NCBI GenBank assembly: GCA_035496575.1
Contig: DATJEN010000040.1
Span: 1-6,025, forward strand
DNA: 6,025 nt
Direction: 5' to 3'
Origin: PALSA-1355 sp035496575
GTDB lineage: Bacteria; Planctomycetota; Planctomycetia; Pirellulales; PALSA-1355
Position numbers and translations under genes: made by a program. Shown here piece after piece: positions 1 to 5,788 of this stretch; within the stretch, counting starts at the first letter, position 1; the number at the start of each line of letters is the position of its first letter. A model generated the notes under the pieces. The model made no database searches, was not told the DNA's origin, and worked only from the letters and a program-made list of their open reading frames with translations.

Positions 1-196
1 TGGGGTGGCGTACAGCCCTCGTCGAACCGTCGAAAACGTAGTGCGCCGGCCCAAATGAAGGGTACTGGCCCCCCATTGCGGAATTAACAACCAATTCGGC
101 AAAAGCGGAGCACGCACTGCGACCGATATAGTGAATGATGAACACTTCTTCCTCGCAAGGATGCGGGGAACTTCGTGCTAGCAAAGGAGTGCGGCC

Positions 197-1507
197 ATGA
201 TCCGCCGACACGTTCGCGTCGCGTCGCTCACGTTAGCCTGGGCGTTTGTCCCGGGCTTGGCAATTGCCAATGAACCTAATCTAGCGGACGTGAACCGCGC
301 GGAAGTCGCCGCCGCCAAGGGCGGCGGTCCCCTGCAAAGCACGAAGACGGCCGACTACGTCATCCAACTCGACAGCGACGATGACGCACCGAACCCGCCC
401 GATTTGTCGCGCAACTTCGGCCCGCCCTCGGGCGATATGAATGACGAGCTGCAAGATGGCAGCGAGCAAGGCACCAAGGGCGAAGAAGTCGAAGTCATCA
501 AAGAGCGCTTCAAAAACGGATCGATCAAAATCGAACGTGAAGTGACGCAAGACCAGCATGGCAACTACGTCAATCACGGTTCCTGGAAGATGTGGGACGA
601 GCGCGGACAGCTTGTGGCCCAAGGCCAATACCAGAACGGCAAGCGCACCGGAACCTGGGTCCGCTGGTATCGCAGCGCGACCGAGGCGGACCTGCTCGGC
701 AAATCACCCTATCAGCAATTCATCGGGCCTTTTATCTCGCAGGCCACGTTCGTCGACGGCCAACTGCATGGCACGTGGACGATTTACGACAGCAAGATGC
801 ACAAGATCAGCCAGTGGCGCTTTTCCGAAGGCAAGCGCGAAGGCGTCTCGACCTCTTGGCATGCCACCGGAAAGAAGATGCGCGAAGTCACTTACCGCGA
901 TGGCGATCTTGATGGCCGCGTGACCGAATGGAAGCCGGACGGCAGCGTGCGGCTGCAAGAAGAATATCAAAAAGGCCGCAAGCTGGCCGAGAAAGTGATT
1001 CATCACAATGGCGGCTCCAAGAAGTCGGCTGGCATGTTCCTGTTTGCCAAAGAAGAGGAAAAAACGCCCGACGATTGGTGGCAGTGCAAGCCGCACACCC
1101 TGGTGAAGACTGGCCGCGACGAGCGTCACGGCAAGGCCTTCGTGTGGCATCCCAATGGCCAGATGCAACTGAGTGGTGAATACGAACACGACGTCCAGGT
1201 CGGCATGTTCACCTGGTGGCATGCGAGCGGACAAAAGGCGCTCGAGGGCCACTTCGATCACGGCAAGCAGGATGGCGAGTGGACCTGGTGGTATCCGAGC
1301 GGTCAGAAATCCATTCACGGCGAGTACGCCCATGGCAATCCCACCGGCCGCTGGACGTGGTGGAAGGAAGACGGCAAGGTCGCGCAATCGGCCGACCTGT
1401 CGGGCTCGGAAGGCGTGGTCATCGAAACGCCACCCACGAAGGAACCGGGGGTCCCGCCCGCGCCGCGCATGAGTTCGCCGGGTGCTCGTCAGCCGCTCAA
1501 GCGGTAA
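197..1507 (+). CDS. Exported MORN-variant (YwqK-like) repeat protein
   Basis: A 436-residue protein made largely of MORN-variant repeats, the short W/Y-x-x-x-G-Q and G-x-x-x-G-x-W units of the family often annotated as 'YwqK family antitoxin'. That label does not establish a toxin-antitoxin role. Residues 1-24 are a signal peptide: RR near the start, a hydrophobic core, and an AIA|N cleavage site. Residues 25-100 are a polar, acidic, probably disordered spacer. Repeats run from about 104 to 275 and from about 305 to 400, separated by a Lys/Glu-rich insert near 275-305. The last three full units keep an exact 24-residue period. A Pro-rich tail (about 410-436) ends the protein. The start is set by AAGGAG at 184-189, seven bases before ATG. 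A TATAGT box at 127-132 could be a -10 but has no convincing -35. The gene stands alone, convergent with the sbtA operon. Function is unknown; an envelope or surface scaffold role is inference. Confidence 0.9.
   Translation: MIRRHVRVASLTLAWAFVPGLAIANEPNLADVNRAEVAAAKGGGPLQSTKTADYVIQLDSDDDAPNPPDLSRNFGPPSGDMNDELQDGSEQGTKGEEVEVIKERFKNGSIKIEREVTQDQHGNYVNHGSWKMWDERGQLVAQGQYQNGKRTGTWVRWYRSATEADLLGKSPYQQFIGPFISQATFVDGQLHGTWTIYDSKMHKISQWRFSEGKREGVSTSWHATGKKMREVTYRDGDLDGRVTEWKPDGSVRLQEEYQKGRKLAEKVIHHNGGSKKSAGMFLFAKEEEKTPDDWWQCKPHTLVKTGRDERHGKAFVWHPNGQMQLSGEYEHDVQVGMFTWWHASGQKALEGHFDHGKQDGEWTWWYPSGQKSIHGEYAHGNPTGRWTWWKEDGKVAQSADLSGSEGVVIETPPTKEPGVPPAPRMSSPGARQPLKR
1145..1360 (+). repeat. Three tandem 72-bp coding repeats in the MORN-variant gene
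   Basis: Three consecutive 24-codon units begin at Trp317, Trp341 and Trp365 (bases 1145, 1217 and 1289). A fourth, partial unit starts at Trp389. Each unit carries W-(H/Y)-x-(N/S)-G-Q near its start, then a G-x-(Y/F)-x-H segment, and ends in a (F/W)-T-W-like turn. The repeats are similar rather than identical in DNA, so they are old enough to have diverged. Confidence 0.75.
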
Positions 1508-1596
1508 GCCGCCTAGCTTACGCTCGAGCGACCGCGAGCGCGGAAACGCCAGCCCGGTTAAAATGACCGTTTATTGAGCCGCCAAAAAAGGCATCC

Positions 1597-1618
1597 GCGA
1601 CCTGGGCTGGCAGGTCGC
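1597..1618. other. Perfect 7-bp hairpin downstream of the MORN-variant gene
   Basis: GCGACCT (1597-1603) pairs with AGGTCGC (1612-1618) around an eight-base loop, 90 bases after the stop codon at 1507. On the plus strand no T-run follows, so it is not a canonical terminator for the upstream gene, though it could mark a processed 3' end. On the minus strand a run of six T follows after a 7-base gap, which is too far for a classic intrinsic terminator. Confidence 0.35.
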
Positions 1619-1661
1619 CGATCTTCTGCAAAATGCGGCAAATTCCCGGCGAAAACCGCCC

Positions 1662-1690
1662 TTGACCGGGATATCTGATTCTCATATTCT
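1662..1690 (+). promoter_or_regulatory. Sigma70-type promoter for the candidate non-coding RNA
   Basis: TTGACC (1662-1667, five of six matches to the -35 consensus) is followed by an exact 17-base spacer and TATTCT (1685-1690, four of six matches to the -10). The spacer and -10 region are more AT-rich than their surroundings. Transcription would start near 1697. No good plus-strand ORF with a ribosome binding site follows; what follows is a hairpin-rich stretch and a strong terminator. Confidence 0.5.
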
Positions 1691-1696
1691 CCCGCC

Positions 1697-1979
1697 TCAC
1701 GATGGCGCTGGGCATCGAGCAGGAAGCCCCATACAGAACAAAGCCCAAAGATCCATGTGGATGGGTCTGCACCGGAAAAGCTTCACAACTTTTCTGCGGA
1801 CCACGAAGCGGACCCGTTGGCATGGATGCCGGCGGCACGCTTCGGAAACAGAAGACGCCAGTCAATCATTAGCCGGAGCGACTCAGCCGGCTTTGTGATT
1901 CATTCGCGTCCAATCGCTCCCGGAAAAGGTCGTTGTCCTCTGCCCCCCTGGGACACGGCCTTTCCGGGGGCCTTTTTTT
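1697..1979 (+). ncRNA. Candidate free-standing structured non-coding RNA, about 283 nt
   Basis: The stretch lies between a sigma70-like promoter and a strong terminator and folds, by eye, into successive hairpins. 1700-1704/1713-1717 is 5 bp. AGATCCAT (1749-1756) pairs with ATGGGTCT (1761-1768) around GTGG. 1772-1780/1789-1798 gives 8-9 bp around an eight-base loop. A two-tier stem has CGAAGCG (1804-1810) with CGCTTCG (1838-1844) outside and nine further pairs (1814-1822/1827-1835) capped by TGGA. AATCA/TGATT (1864-1868/1896-1900) encloses AGCCGG/CCGGCT (1871-1876/1887-1892). The terminator stem comes last. I could not match it to tmRNA, RNase P, SRP or a known riboswitch from hallmark motifs. 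A diverged 6S-like RNA cannot be excluded. No convincing ORF is present. Assignment as an RNA gene is inference from layout and pairing. Confidence 0.5.
1916..1979 (+). terminator. Strong plus-strand intrinsic terminator
   Basis: Arms 1916-1939 and 1950-1971 pair over about 21 positions, with G-U pairs and two single-base bulges. The stem is followed by C1972 and seven T (1973-1979). It ends plus-strand transcription before the convergent sbtA operon. It is over 400 bases past the MORN-variant stop, so it more likely serves the candidate RNA that starts near 1697. Confidence 0.85.
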
Positions 1980-2021
1980 GCGCCTTGGCGACGCGCGACG
2001 GATCGCGCGAAACCCCAACGC

Positions 2022-2059
2022 AAAAAGCCGCGTCCTCGCTGCAAGCAAGGCGCGGCTTT
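2022..2059 (-). terminator. Intrinsic terminator of the sbtA operon
   Basis: Read on the minus strand, GCCGCG plus CCT pairs with AGG plus CGCGGC (plus-strand positions 2048-2056 and 2027-2036, one bulged A), and TTTTT (2026-2022) follows. It begins 31 bases after the stop codon of the small membrane protein gene, as expected for the operon end. Confidence 0.8.
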
Positions 2060-2090
2060 CATAAGATCGCTCTTCGAGCGCTGCCGCGCC

Positions 2091-2441
2091 TCATGCGCCG
2101 GCAGCCACTTCTTCCCTCTGCTCGGCGTCTTCCGTTTCCGCCGCGAATTCGTTCACGTACTCCGCGTCGCAGCCATCCCATTCAGTGGGGATCGCCTGCG
2201 ACGGCTGCGCCTGTTCGGCTTCACCGCGCCATAGACCTTGCACGAGGTAGATGGCGCTCAACAGGAAGTAGAACGCCGCAGCGACCAGCAGCAATTCCGT
2301 GGCCGGAAAGGAAAAACCTATCCGGTTGACAAAGGTGCCGATCGCGCCGCAGGCGGCTAACGACAGGGCGGTCGCCAGGCATGTGGTCGTAATTTCGCCG
2401 GTCCTGCCTGGCATCCGAGAAAGCTTGGTCCTGAGGCTCAT
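2091..2441 (-). CDS. Small two-helix membrane protein with acidic tail, downstream of sbtA
   Basis: A 116-residue protein I do not recognise. The ATG at 2441 is chosen because AAGGAG (2454-2449) sits seven bases upstream; the longer open frame to 2681 overlaps sbtA and lacks such a site. Residues 1-15 are basic (R4, K6, R9, R13). Two hydrophobic stretches, about 17-38 and 47-70, can each span the membrane, with N39-R40 between them. Residues 73-112 form a soluble tail with 13 Asp/Glu and almost no basic residues. By the positive-inside rule both ends would be cytoplasmic. The gene follows sbtA on the same strand after 56 bases and is closed by a terminator 31 bases downstream, so co-transcription is likely. 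A role as accessory subunit or regulator of the transporter is inference from position only. Confidence 0.8.
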   Translation of the reverse strand: MSLRTKLSRMPGRTGEITTTCLATALSLAACGAIGTFVNRIGFSFPATELLLVAAAFYFLLSAIYLVQGLWRGEAEQAQPSQAIPTEWDGCDAEYVNEFAAETEDAEQREEVAAGA

Positions 2442-2497
2442 AAACTGTCTCCTTGAAATCTGATTGCTTGTGAACGAAATAATCAAAGCCCTGGCGC

Positions 2498-3877
2498 TCA
2501 TGCCCCGATGGGCCAATAGTTCGTAATCGCGGTTGCCGCCATCAGGTAGATGGGAATTCCAACCGTCACGTTGTAGGTGAACGTCAAACCGAGCGACGCC
2601 GCCAAGGGCAGCGTCGGACTGGCCTCGGGAATTGCAATGCGCTGAATCGCCGGCACGGCGATGTACGAGGCGGAGCCGCACAACACCCCGAACAACACAT
2701 ACGTTCCCAGTTCAAGGTGGAATCCGCCTGCCAGCCCATACAGGTGCGCAAGCGCGATCCCGCTCAGCGCAAAGAGATTGGGGGCGATCAAGGCGAACGC
2801 CACGAATTGCCATCCGACCGACTTCAAGTCGCGCAGCCGCTTCGACGCGGTCATGCCCATCTCGAGCAAGAACAGGCACAGCATGCCTTGGAAGAGGCTC
2901 ACGAACAGGGTGTCATTCTTGGCCACGACTTCTTCGCCCTGCGTACGGCTGATGAAGCCAATCGCCAGACCGGCAAACAGCAAAAACGTTCCGGGATTGA
3001 GAAACACCTCGTGCAACAGTTTGCCCCAGCCGGGCTGATGCCGAGCGGCGACTTGCACCTCCGGCGTGAATTCCTCGAATTCAAACTCCGCCGCGTGCTC
3101 GGCCGAGTTCGGAAAATCGTCGTAGTCATCGCCCCCCGAATGTCCGCCCGGCAGTCGAGCGGCCGATCCGCCGCGAGCCGATCCGTTGCCCAGATGAGTG
3201 GAATAATCGCCGCCCTCGACTTCGAATTCGCTGGCGACCGCAACGCCCACCAACTCTTCTTCAAATGCCTCGTCGGCAATCTGCTGCGCGTGATGTTTGC
3301 GCTCCAGCCGGCGCGCGGGCTTGCTCGCAAGTGCGGCCGCGTGCGGCAAGTGGCCAGACTCGCCAGGCGAATTGCCCTGGGCATCCATGCCGCGCCGCCG
3401 CAGATGCGAGACGATCATGATCGCCACCAGACAGCCCGGTACCTCCATGACGGCCAGCAGCACGGGCATGTAAGAAGCGAAGGCGACCTGGCTTGCCGTC
3501 AGGACGCCCACGCACGTAACGAACGTTCCGGCTGAATCCGAACCGTAGTGGCCCGCGACCGCGGCTGCATCGACTTTGCGCAGCCGTGTGGCCCATCGCA
3601 GCGCGTAATAGGTCGCAATGCCAACGAGCAGGTTGGTGATGAATCCCAGCACCATGAATCCGGCGGCTTGATTCAACATCTCGGCCGGCAGCCCGGCCAG
3701 TTCTTCGCCACCGCGCCAGCCGATCGACAAGAGCAAGTAGATGGTGAGCCCTTGATAGATCACCTGCGGGAACTCGAATCCGATGCCAAGGATCGGGATC
3801 AGGAAGCCTGCATAAAAGAAGAGCAATAGCGGTTTGAACAGGTTGTGAGCGATGTTATCGAACAGCACTTGGAGCAT
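2498..3877 (-). CDS. sbtA: SbtA-type sodium-dependent bicarbonate transporter
   Basis: A 459-residue inner-membrane protein of the SbtA family (formerly DUF897); cyanobacterial members import bicarbonate with sodium. The fold is two inverted five-helix halves, here about residues 10-160 and 287-455. Each half has a family signature: GHYGSDSAGTF (109-119) and CGSASYIAVPAIQRI (400-414), followed by IPEASPT, corresponding to the serine-rich substrate regions of SbtA. The halves are joined by a hydrophilic linker of about 125 residues (161-286), longer than the roughly 65 in the Synechocystis protein. It has a basic cluster RRLERKHH (189-196), then Gly- and Asp/Glu-rich sequence. The ATG at 3877 is preferred: AAGAGGA lies seven bases upstream and MLQVLFDN leads into helix 1. 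An in-frame ATG at 3982 falls in the loop of a terminator hairpin and would add 35 polar residues. It heads an operon with the small membrane protein gene. Substrate is inferred from the family; no adjacent sbtB is visible. Confidence 0.9.
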   Translation of the reverse strand: MLQVLFDNIAHNLFKPLLLFFYAGFLIPILGIGFEFPQVIYQGLTIYLLLSIGWRGGEELAGLPAEMLNQAAGFMVLGFITNLLVGIATYYALRWATRLRKVDAAAVAGHYGSDSAGTFVTCVGVLTASQVAFASYMPVLLAVMEVPGCLVAIMIVSHLRRRGMDAQGNSPGESGHLPHAAALASKPARRLERKHHAQQIADEAFEEELVGVAVASEFEVEGGDYSTHLGNGSARGGSAARLPGGHSGGDDYDDFPNSAEHAAEFEFEEFTPEVQVAARHQPGWGKLLHEVFLNPGTFLLFAGLAIGFISRTQGEEVVAKNDTLFVSLFQGMLCLFLLEMGMTASKRLRDLKSVGWQFVAFALIAPNLFALSGIALAHLYGLAGGFHLELGTYVLFGVLCGSASYIAVPAIQRIAIPEASPTLPLAASLGLTFTYNVTVGIPIYLMAATAITNYWPIGA

Positions 3878-3906
3878 GTTGGCGTCCTCTTGCGACTGGT
3901 TGAAAA

Positions 3907-3947
3907 CGGTTCGCGCGCAGCGCCAGCGCAGGGGCGACCGCGAACCG
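3907..3947 (-). promoter_or_regulatory. Large hairpin in the sbtA 5' leader, 29 bases before the start codon
   Basis: CGGTTCGCG (3907-3915) pairs perfectly with CGCGAACCG (3939-3947), nine base pairs, around a GC-rich interior that can pair further. On the sbtA sense strand TTTTC follows directly, giving a weak terminator-like look. The stem ends 15 bases before the AAGAGGA ribosome binding site, so it could influence translation or transcript stability. Confidence 0.5.
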
Positions 3948-3958
3948 GGACTCGGATC

Positions 3959-3994
3959 AAAAGAAAAAGGGCCGTGCGGCATACCGCGCGGCCC
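3959..3994 (-). terminator. Intrinsic terminator or attenuator in the sbtA leader
   Basis: On the minus strand an 11-bp stem (arms 3994-3984 and 3979-3969, one G-U type position) with loop TATG is followed at once by TTTTTCTTTT (3968-3959). This is a strong intrinsic terminator in the sbtA direction, ending 81 bases before the sbtA start. The 80 bases between it and sbtA show no promoter-like sequence, which favours an attenuator inside the leader. Alternatively it ends an upstream RNA or a glgC read-through transcript. A 6-bp hairpin CCTTAC/GTAAGG (3995-4000/4015-4020) stacks directly against it. Confidence 0.75.
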
Positions 3995-4064
3995 CCTTAC
4001 AAGGCAGCGAAAGTGTAAGGCTTTCTTGCCGGATAGCTATTCCGGCTCCAGCCTGTTTCGGCAA

Positions 4065-4089
4065 CCGGCGGGATGCGCCGGCCCTTTTT
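4065..4089 (+). terminator. Terminator-like hairpin on the plus strand with no plus-strand gene
   Basis: CCGGCG (4065-4070) pairs with CGCCGG (4076-4081) around GGATG; CCC and TTTTT (4085-4089) follow. In form this is a short intrinsic terminator in the plus direction, yet no plus-strand gene lies upstream. It may end an antisense transcript from the sbtA leader region, or the inverted repeat may act as part of the minus-strand sbtA leader. Confidence 0.45.
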
Positions 4090-4424
4090 AGAGCTTAGTT
4101 ACGCGTTTTCGTTGACCGTCTCCATCGAAATGAATTCGTGTTTCACAAGCGCCTGCGACGATTGTGGCGCTTCGCTCGTTGCGTGGTGCACTTAGCAAGC
4201 TCGATGCCGCGAGCCGCGCGCAGCGGTGTTCCTTACGAGCATGTAAGTTTCCACGAGCCTTGGTTACGTGATCGCAAGACTCCGCACGCGCCGTAAGTAA
4301 CGAAATCGTCAGAGTTTTTGAGTCGATCGCCCGCGTTTGGAAAAAAACACCACGCTACATGAGCTTAGTGTGAGCTGCGCGCGCGATAAGCAAAAGCTGC
4401 TTGTCTGGGCAGCAAAGCCCGATA
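4090..4424. other. Non-coding gap between glgC and the sbtA leader, with hairpins
   Basis: I see no credible gene in this stretch. It contains inverted repeats: AAGCGCC/GGCGCTT (4147-4153/4166-4172, 7 bp), CTTAC/GTAAG (4232-4236/4243-4247), GCTCG/CGAGC around 4199-4214, and small hairpins just after the glgC stop (4390-4420). It probably holds the glgC 3' end and the sbtA promoter, but no -35/-10 pair on the minus strand is convincing. No tRNA-like T-loop was seen. Confidence 0.5.
4341..4372 (-). terminator. Weak possible glgC terminator
   Basis: On the minus strand CACACTA (4372-4366) and TAGCGTG (4357-4351) form a 7-position stem with one A-C mismatch, then GTG and seven T (4347-4341). The stem is poor, but the T-run is the longest on this strand downstream of the glgC stop, 53 bases away. 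Confidence 0.3.
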
Positions 4425-5681
4425 TCAACGCTCGACGGCCTCGATTTCGAGAAACTGATCGACTCCATCAGCTTTCGCAATCACGACGATGCCGCCTTCG
4501 CTAACTGTGAATCCGCGAGCGCGGTCGTGTTCGGCGTCGTAGCCAACCTCGGTGCCGGGTGGAATCCGCACGCCCTTGTCGATGATGGCTCTGCGGACGC
4601 GCGCATGCCGGCCAATGTCGACCCCGTCAAGCAAAATCGAATCCTGCACGTGGGCAAAACTATTGATGCGAGTGTTCGACCCAAGAATGGATCGCTCGAC
4701 CGTTCCGCCCGAAACGATCGAACCTTGACAAAGAATGCTATCCAGTGCCTGGCCGCGGCGGGCATTGAAGCCTTCTTCGGCAAACACGAACTTGGGCGGC
4801 GGATAATTGGGCATGTACGTGCGGATCGGCCAATGATCGTCGTACATGTTCAATTTCGGATCGACTGAAATCAGATCCATGTTGGCGTCAAAATAGGCGT
4901 CAAGCGTGCCCACGTCGCGCCAGTAAGCGTCGCCCTTGCGGTTTTCATCGCGGAACGGAAATGCCATCACGCGGTGCGTGTGAATGATCGAGGGGATGAT
5001 ATTGCGGCCAAAATCGTGCACGCTGCCCGGCCGCGTGGCATCCAGGCATAGTTGCTCGAACAAAAATCGGGCCGTGAACACATAGATGCCCATCGAGGCA
5101 AAGATGTGCGCCTCGTCGCCCGGCAGCGTCACGGGCACGTGGGGTTTCTCCTGAAAGCCCACGATTCGCTGGGCGTTGTCAACTTCGATGACGCCGAAGT
5201 GCCGCGACTCGGTAGCCGGCACGCGCAGGGCGCTAACCGTCAGATCGGCTTTGTTCTGTTTGTGAAACTCGACCAGGCTGTGGTAATCCATCTTGTAGAT
5301 GTGGTCGCCAGCCAAAATCACCACGTAGTCGGGCCGCTCTTTCTCGAGCGTATAGATATTCTGATAGACGGCGTCGGCCGTGCCTTGGTACCAGTGCTCG
5401 TCGATGCGCTGCTGGGGCGGGACGACATCGATGAACTCCCCCAGCTCGCGGCACAACAGCCCACGCCAGCCCAGGTTGATATGGCGGTCGAGACTCATGG
5501 CCTTGTACTGGGTCAAAACCAGCATTTTGCGCAGGCCGCTATTCAAGCAATTCGAGAGGGTGAAATCAATGATTCGATAGCAGCCCCCGAACGGCACGGC
5601 AGGTTTGGCGCGATCGCGCGTGAGGGGTTCGAGCCGTTCCCCTTTGCCGCCTGCCAGAATCACGGCCAAGACATTTTCCAT
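4425..5681 (-). CDS. glgC: Glucose-1-phosphate adenylyltransferase (ADP-glucose pyrophosphorylase)
   Basis: A 418-residue cytoplasmic enzyme making ADP-glucose from glucose-1-phosphate and ATP, the committed step of bacterial glycogen synthesis (EC 2.7.7.27). The N-terminal nucleotidyltransferase domain (about 4-280) shows LAGGKGERL (9-17), RAKPAVPFGG (24-33), WYQGTADAV (97-105), AGDHIYKMDY (124-133) with D126 matching E. coli catalytic D142, FQEKP (176-180) with K179 matching the sugar-phosphate site K195, and YWRDVGT (253-259). A left-handed beta-helix domain follows (about 300-400). Length is normal for the family. E. coli activator-site K39 aligns with D23, so activator preference probably differs. 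GAGGGG (5692-5687) five bases upstream supports the ATG at 5681. No other glycogen gene is in view. The upstream asparagine synthetase is on the same strand, 107 bases away, so a shared transcript is possible but not shown. Confidence 0.96.
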   Translation of the reverse strand: MENVLAVILAGGKGERLEPLTRDRAKPAVPFGGCYRIIDFTLSNCLNSGLRKMLVLTQYKAMSLDRHINLGWRGLLCRELGEFIDVVPPQQRIDEHWYQGTADAVYQNIYTLEKERPDYVVILAGDHIYKMDYHSLVEFHKQNKADLTVSALRVPATESRHFGVIEVDNAQRIVGFQEKPHVPVTLPGDEAHIFASMGIYVFTARFLFEQLCLDATRPGSVHDFGRNIIPSIIHTHRVMAFPFRDENRKGDAYWRDVGTLDAYFDANMDLISVDPKLNMYDDHWPIRTYMPNYPPPKFVFAEEGFNARRGQALDSILCQGSIVSGGTVERSILGSNTRINSFAHVQDSILLDGVDIGRHARVRRAIIDKGVRIPPGTEVGYDAEHDRARGFTVSEGGIVVIAKADGVDQFLEIEAVER

Positions 5682-5730
5682 GGATGCCCCTCAGTGGCTG
5701 CACTGCGCTTGTGGTTACCTGAAGCCAATT

Positions 5731-5759
5731 ATCTTATCCGCTGGCAAAAAGCCTCTAAA
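5731..5759 (-). promoter_or_regulatory. Possible weak promoter for glgC
   Basis: On the minus strand TTTAGA (5759-5754) is separated by 17 bases from TAAGAT (5736-5731); each box matches four of six consensus bases. The region between the asparagine synthetase stop and glgC is locally AT-rich. It would place a start about 40 bases before the glgC start codon. Confidence 0.25.
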
Positions 5760-5788
5760 GGGGAATTCGTTCCGCCCGCTGCCCGCAC

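Noticed and set aside
1..196. Possible end of an upstream gene or a full promoter before the MORN-variant gene
   Set aside because: A short open frame from the left edge ends at a TAA near 87 but has no recognisable sequence. TATAGT at 127-132 lacks a matching -35 box at the right distance.
1145..1360. CRISPR-like array suggested by the regular 72-bp spacing
   Set aside because: The repeats are in-frame coding repeats of a MORN-variant protein, diverged in DNA, with no separate unique spacers.
1521..1540. CGCTCG/CGAGCG hairpin just after the MORN-variant stop, considered as a terminator or REP-type repeat
   Set aside because: No T-run follows, and a second copy was not found in the window, so neither a terminator nor a repeat family can be supported here.
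1518..1865. Minus-strand open frame of 115 codons in the convergent gap
   Set aside because: No ribosome binding site or recognisable domain was seen, and it lies antisense to the hairpin-rich candidate RNA, where open frames are expected by chance.
1757..2329. Plus-strand open frame of 190 codons
   Set aside because: It runs through two terminators and into the antisense of the small membrane protein, is rich in Arg/Pro/Ser as expected for shadow frames in GC-rich DNA, and has no ribosome binding site.
2442..2681. N-terminal extension of the small membrane protein to 196 residues
   Set aside because: The extra 80 residues overlap the 3' end of sbtA in another frame and have no hydrophobic or domain character, whereas an excellent ribosome binding site precedes the ATG at 2441.
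2717..3535. Long plus-strand frame of 272 codons inside sbtA
   Set aside because: It is the antisense shadow of sbtA, which has clear family motifs and membrane helices. The shadow's Arg/His/Gln-rich composition is typical of such frames.
3878..3982. In-frame upstream ATG giving a 494-residue SbtA
   Set aside because: This ATG lies in the loop of a strong terminator hairpin, has no ribosome binding site, and adds 35 polar residues with no SbtA counterpart. The ATG at 3877 has AAGAGGA at proper spacing.
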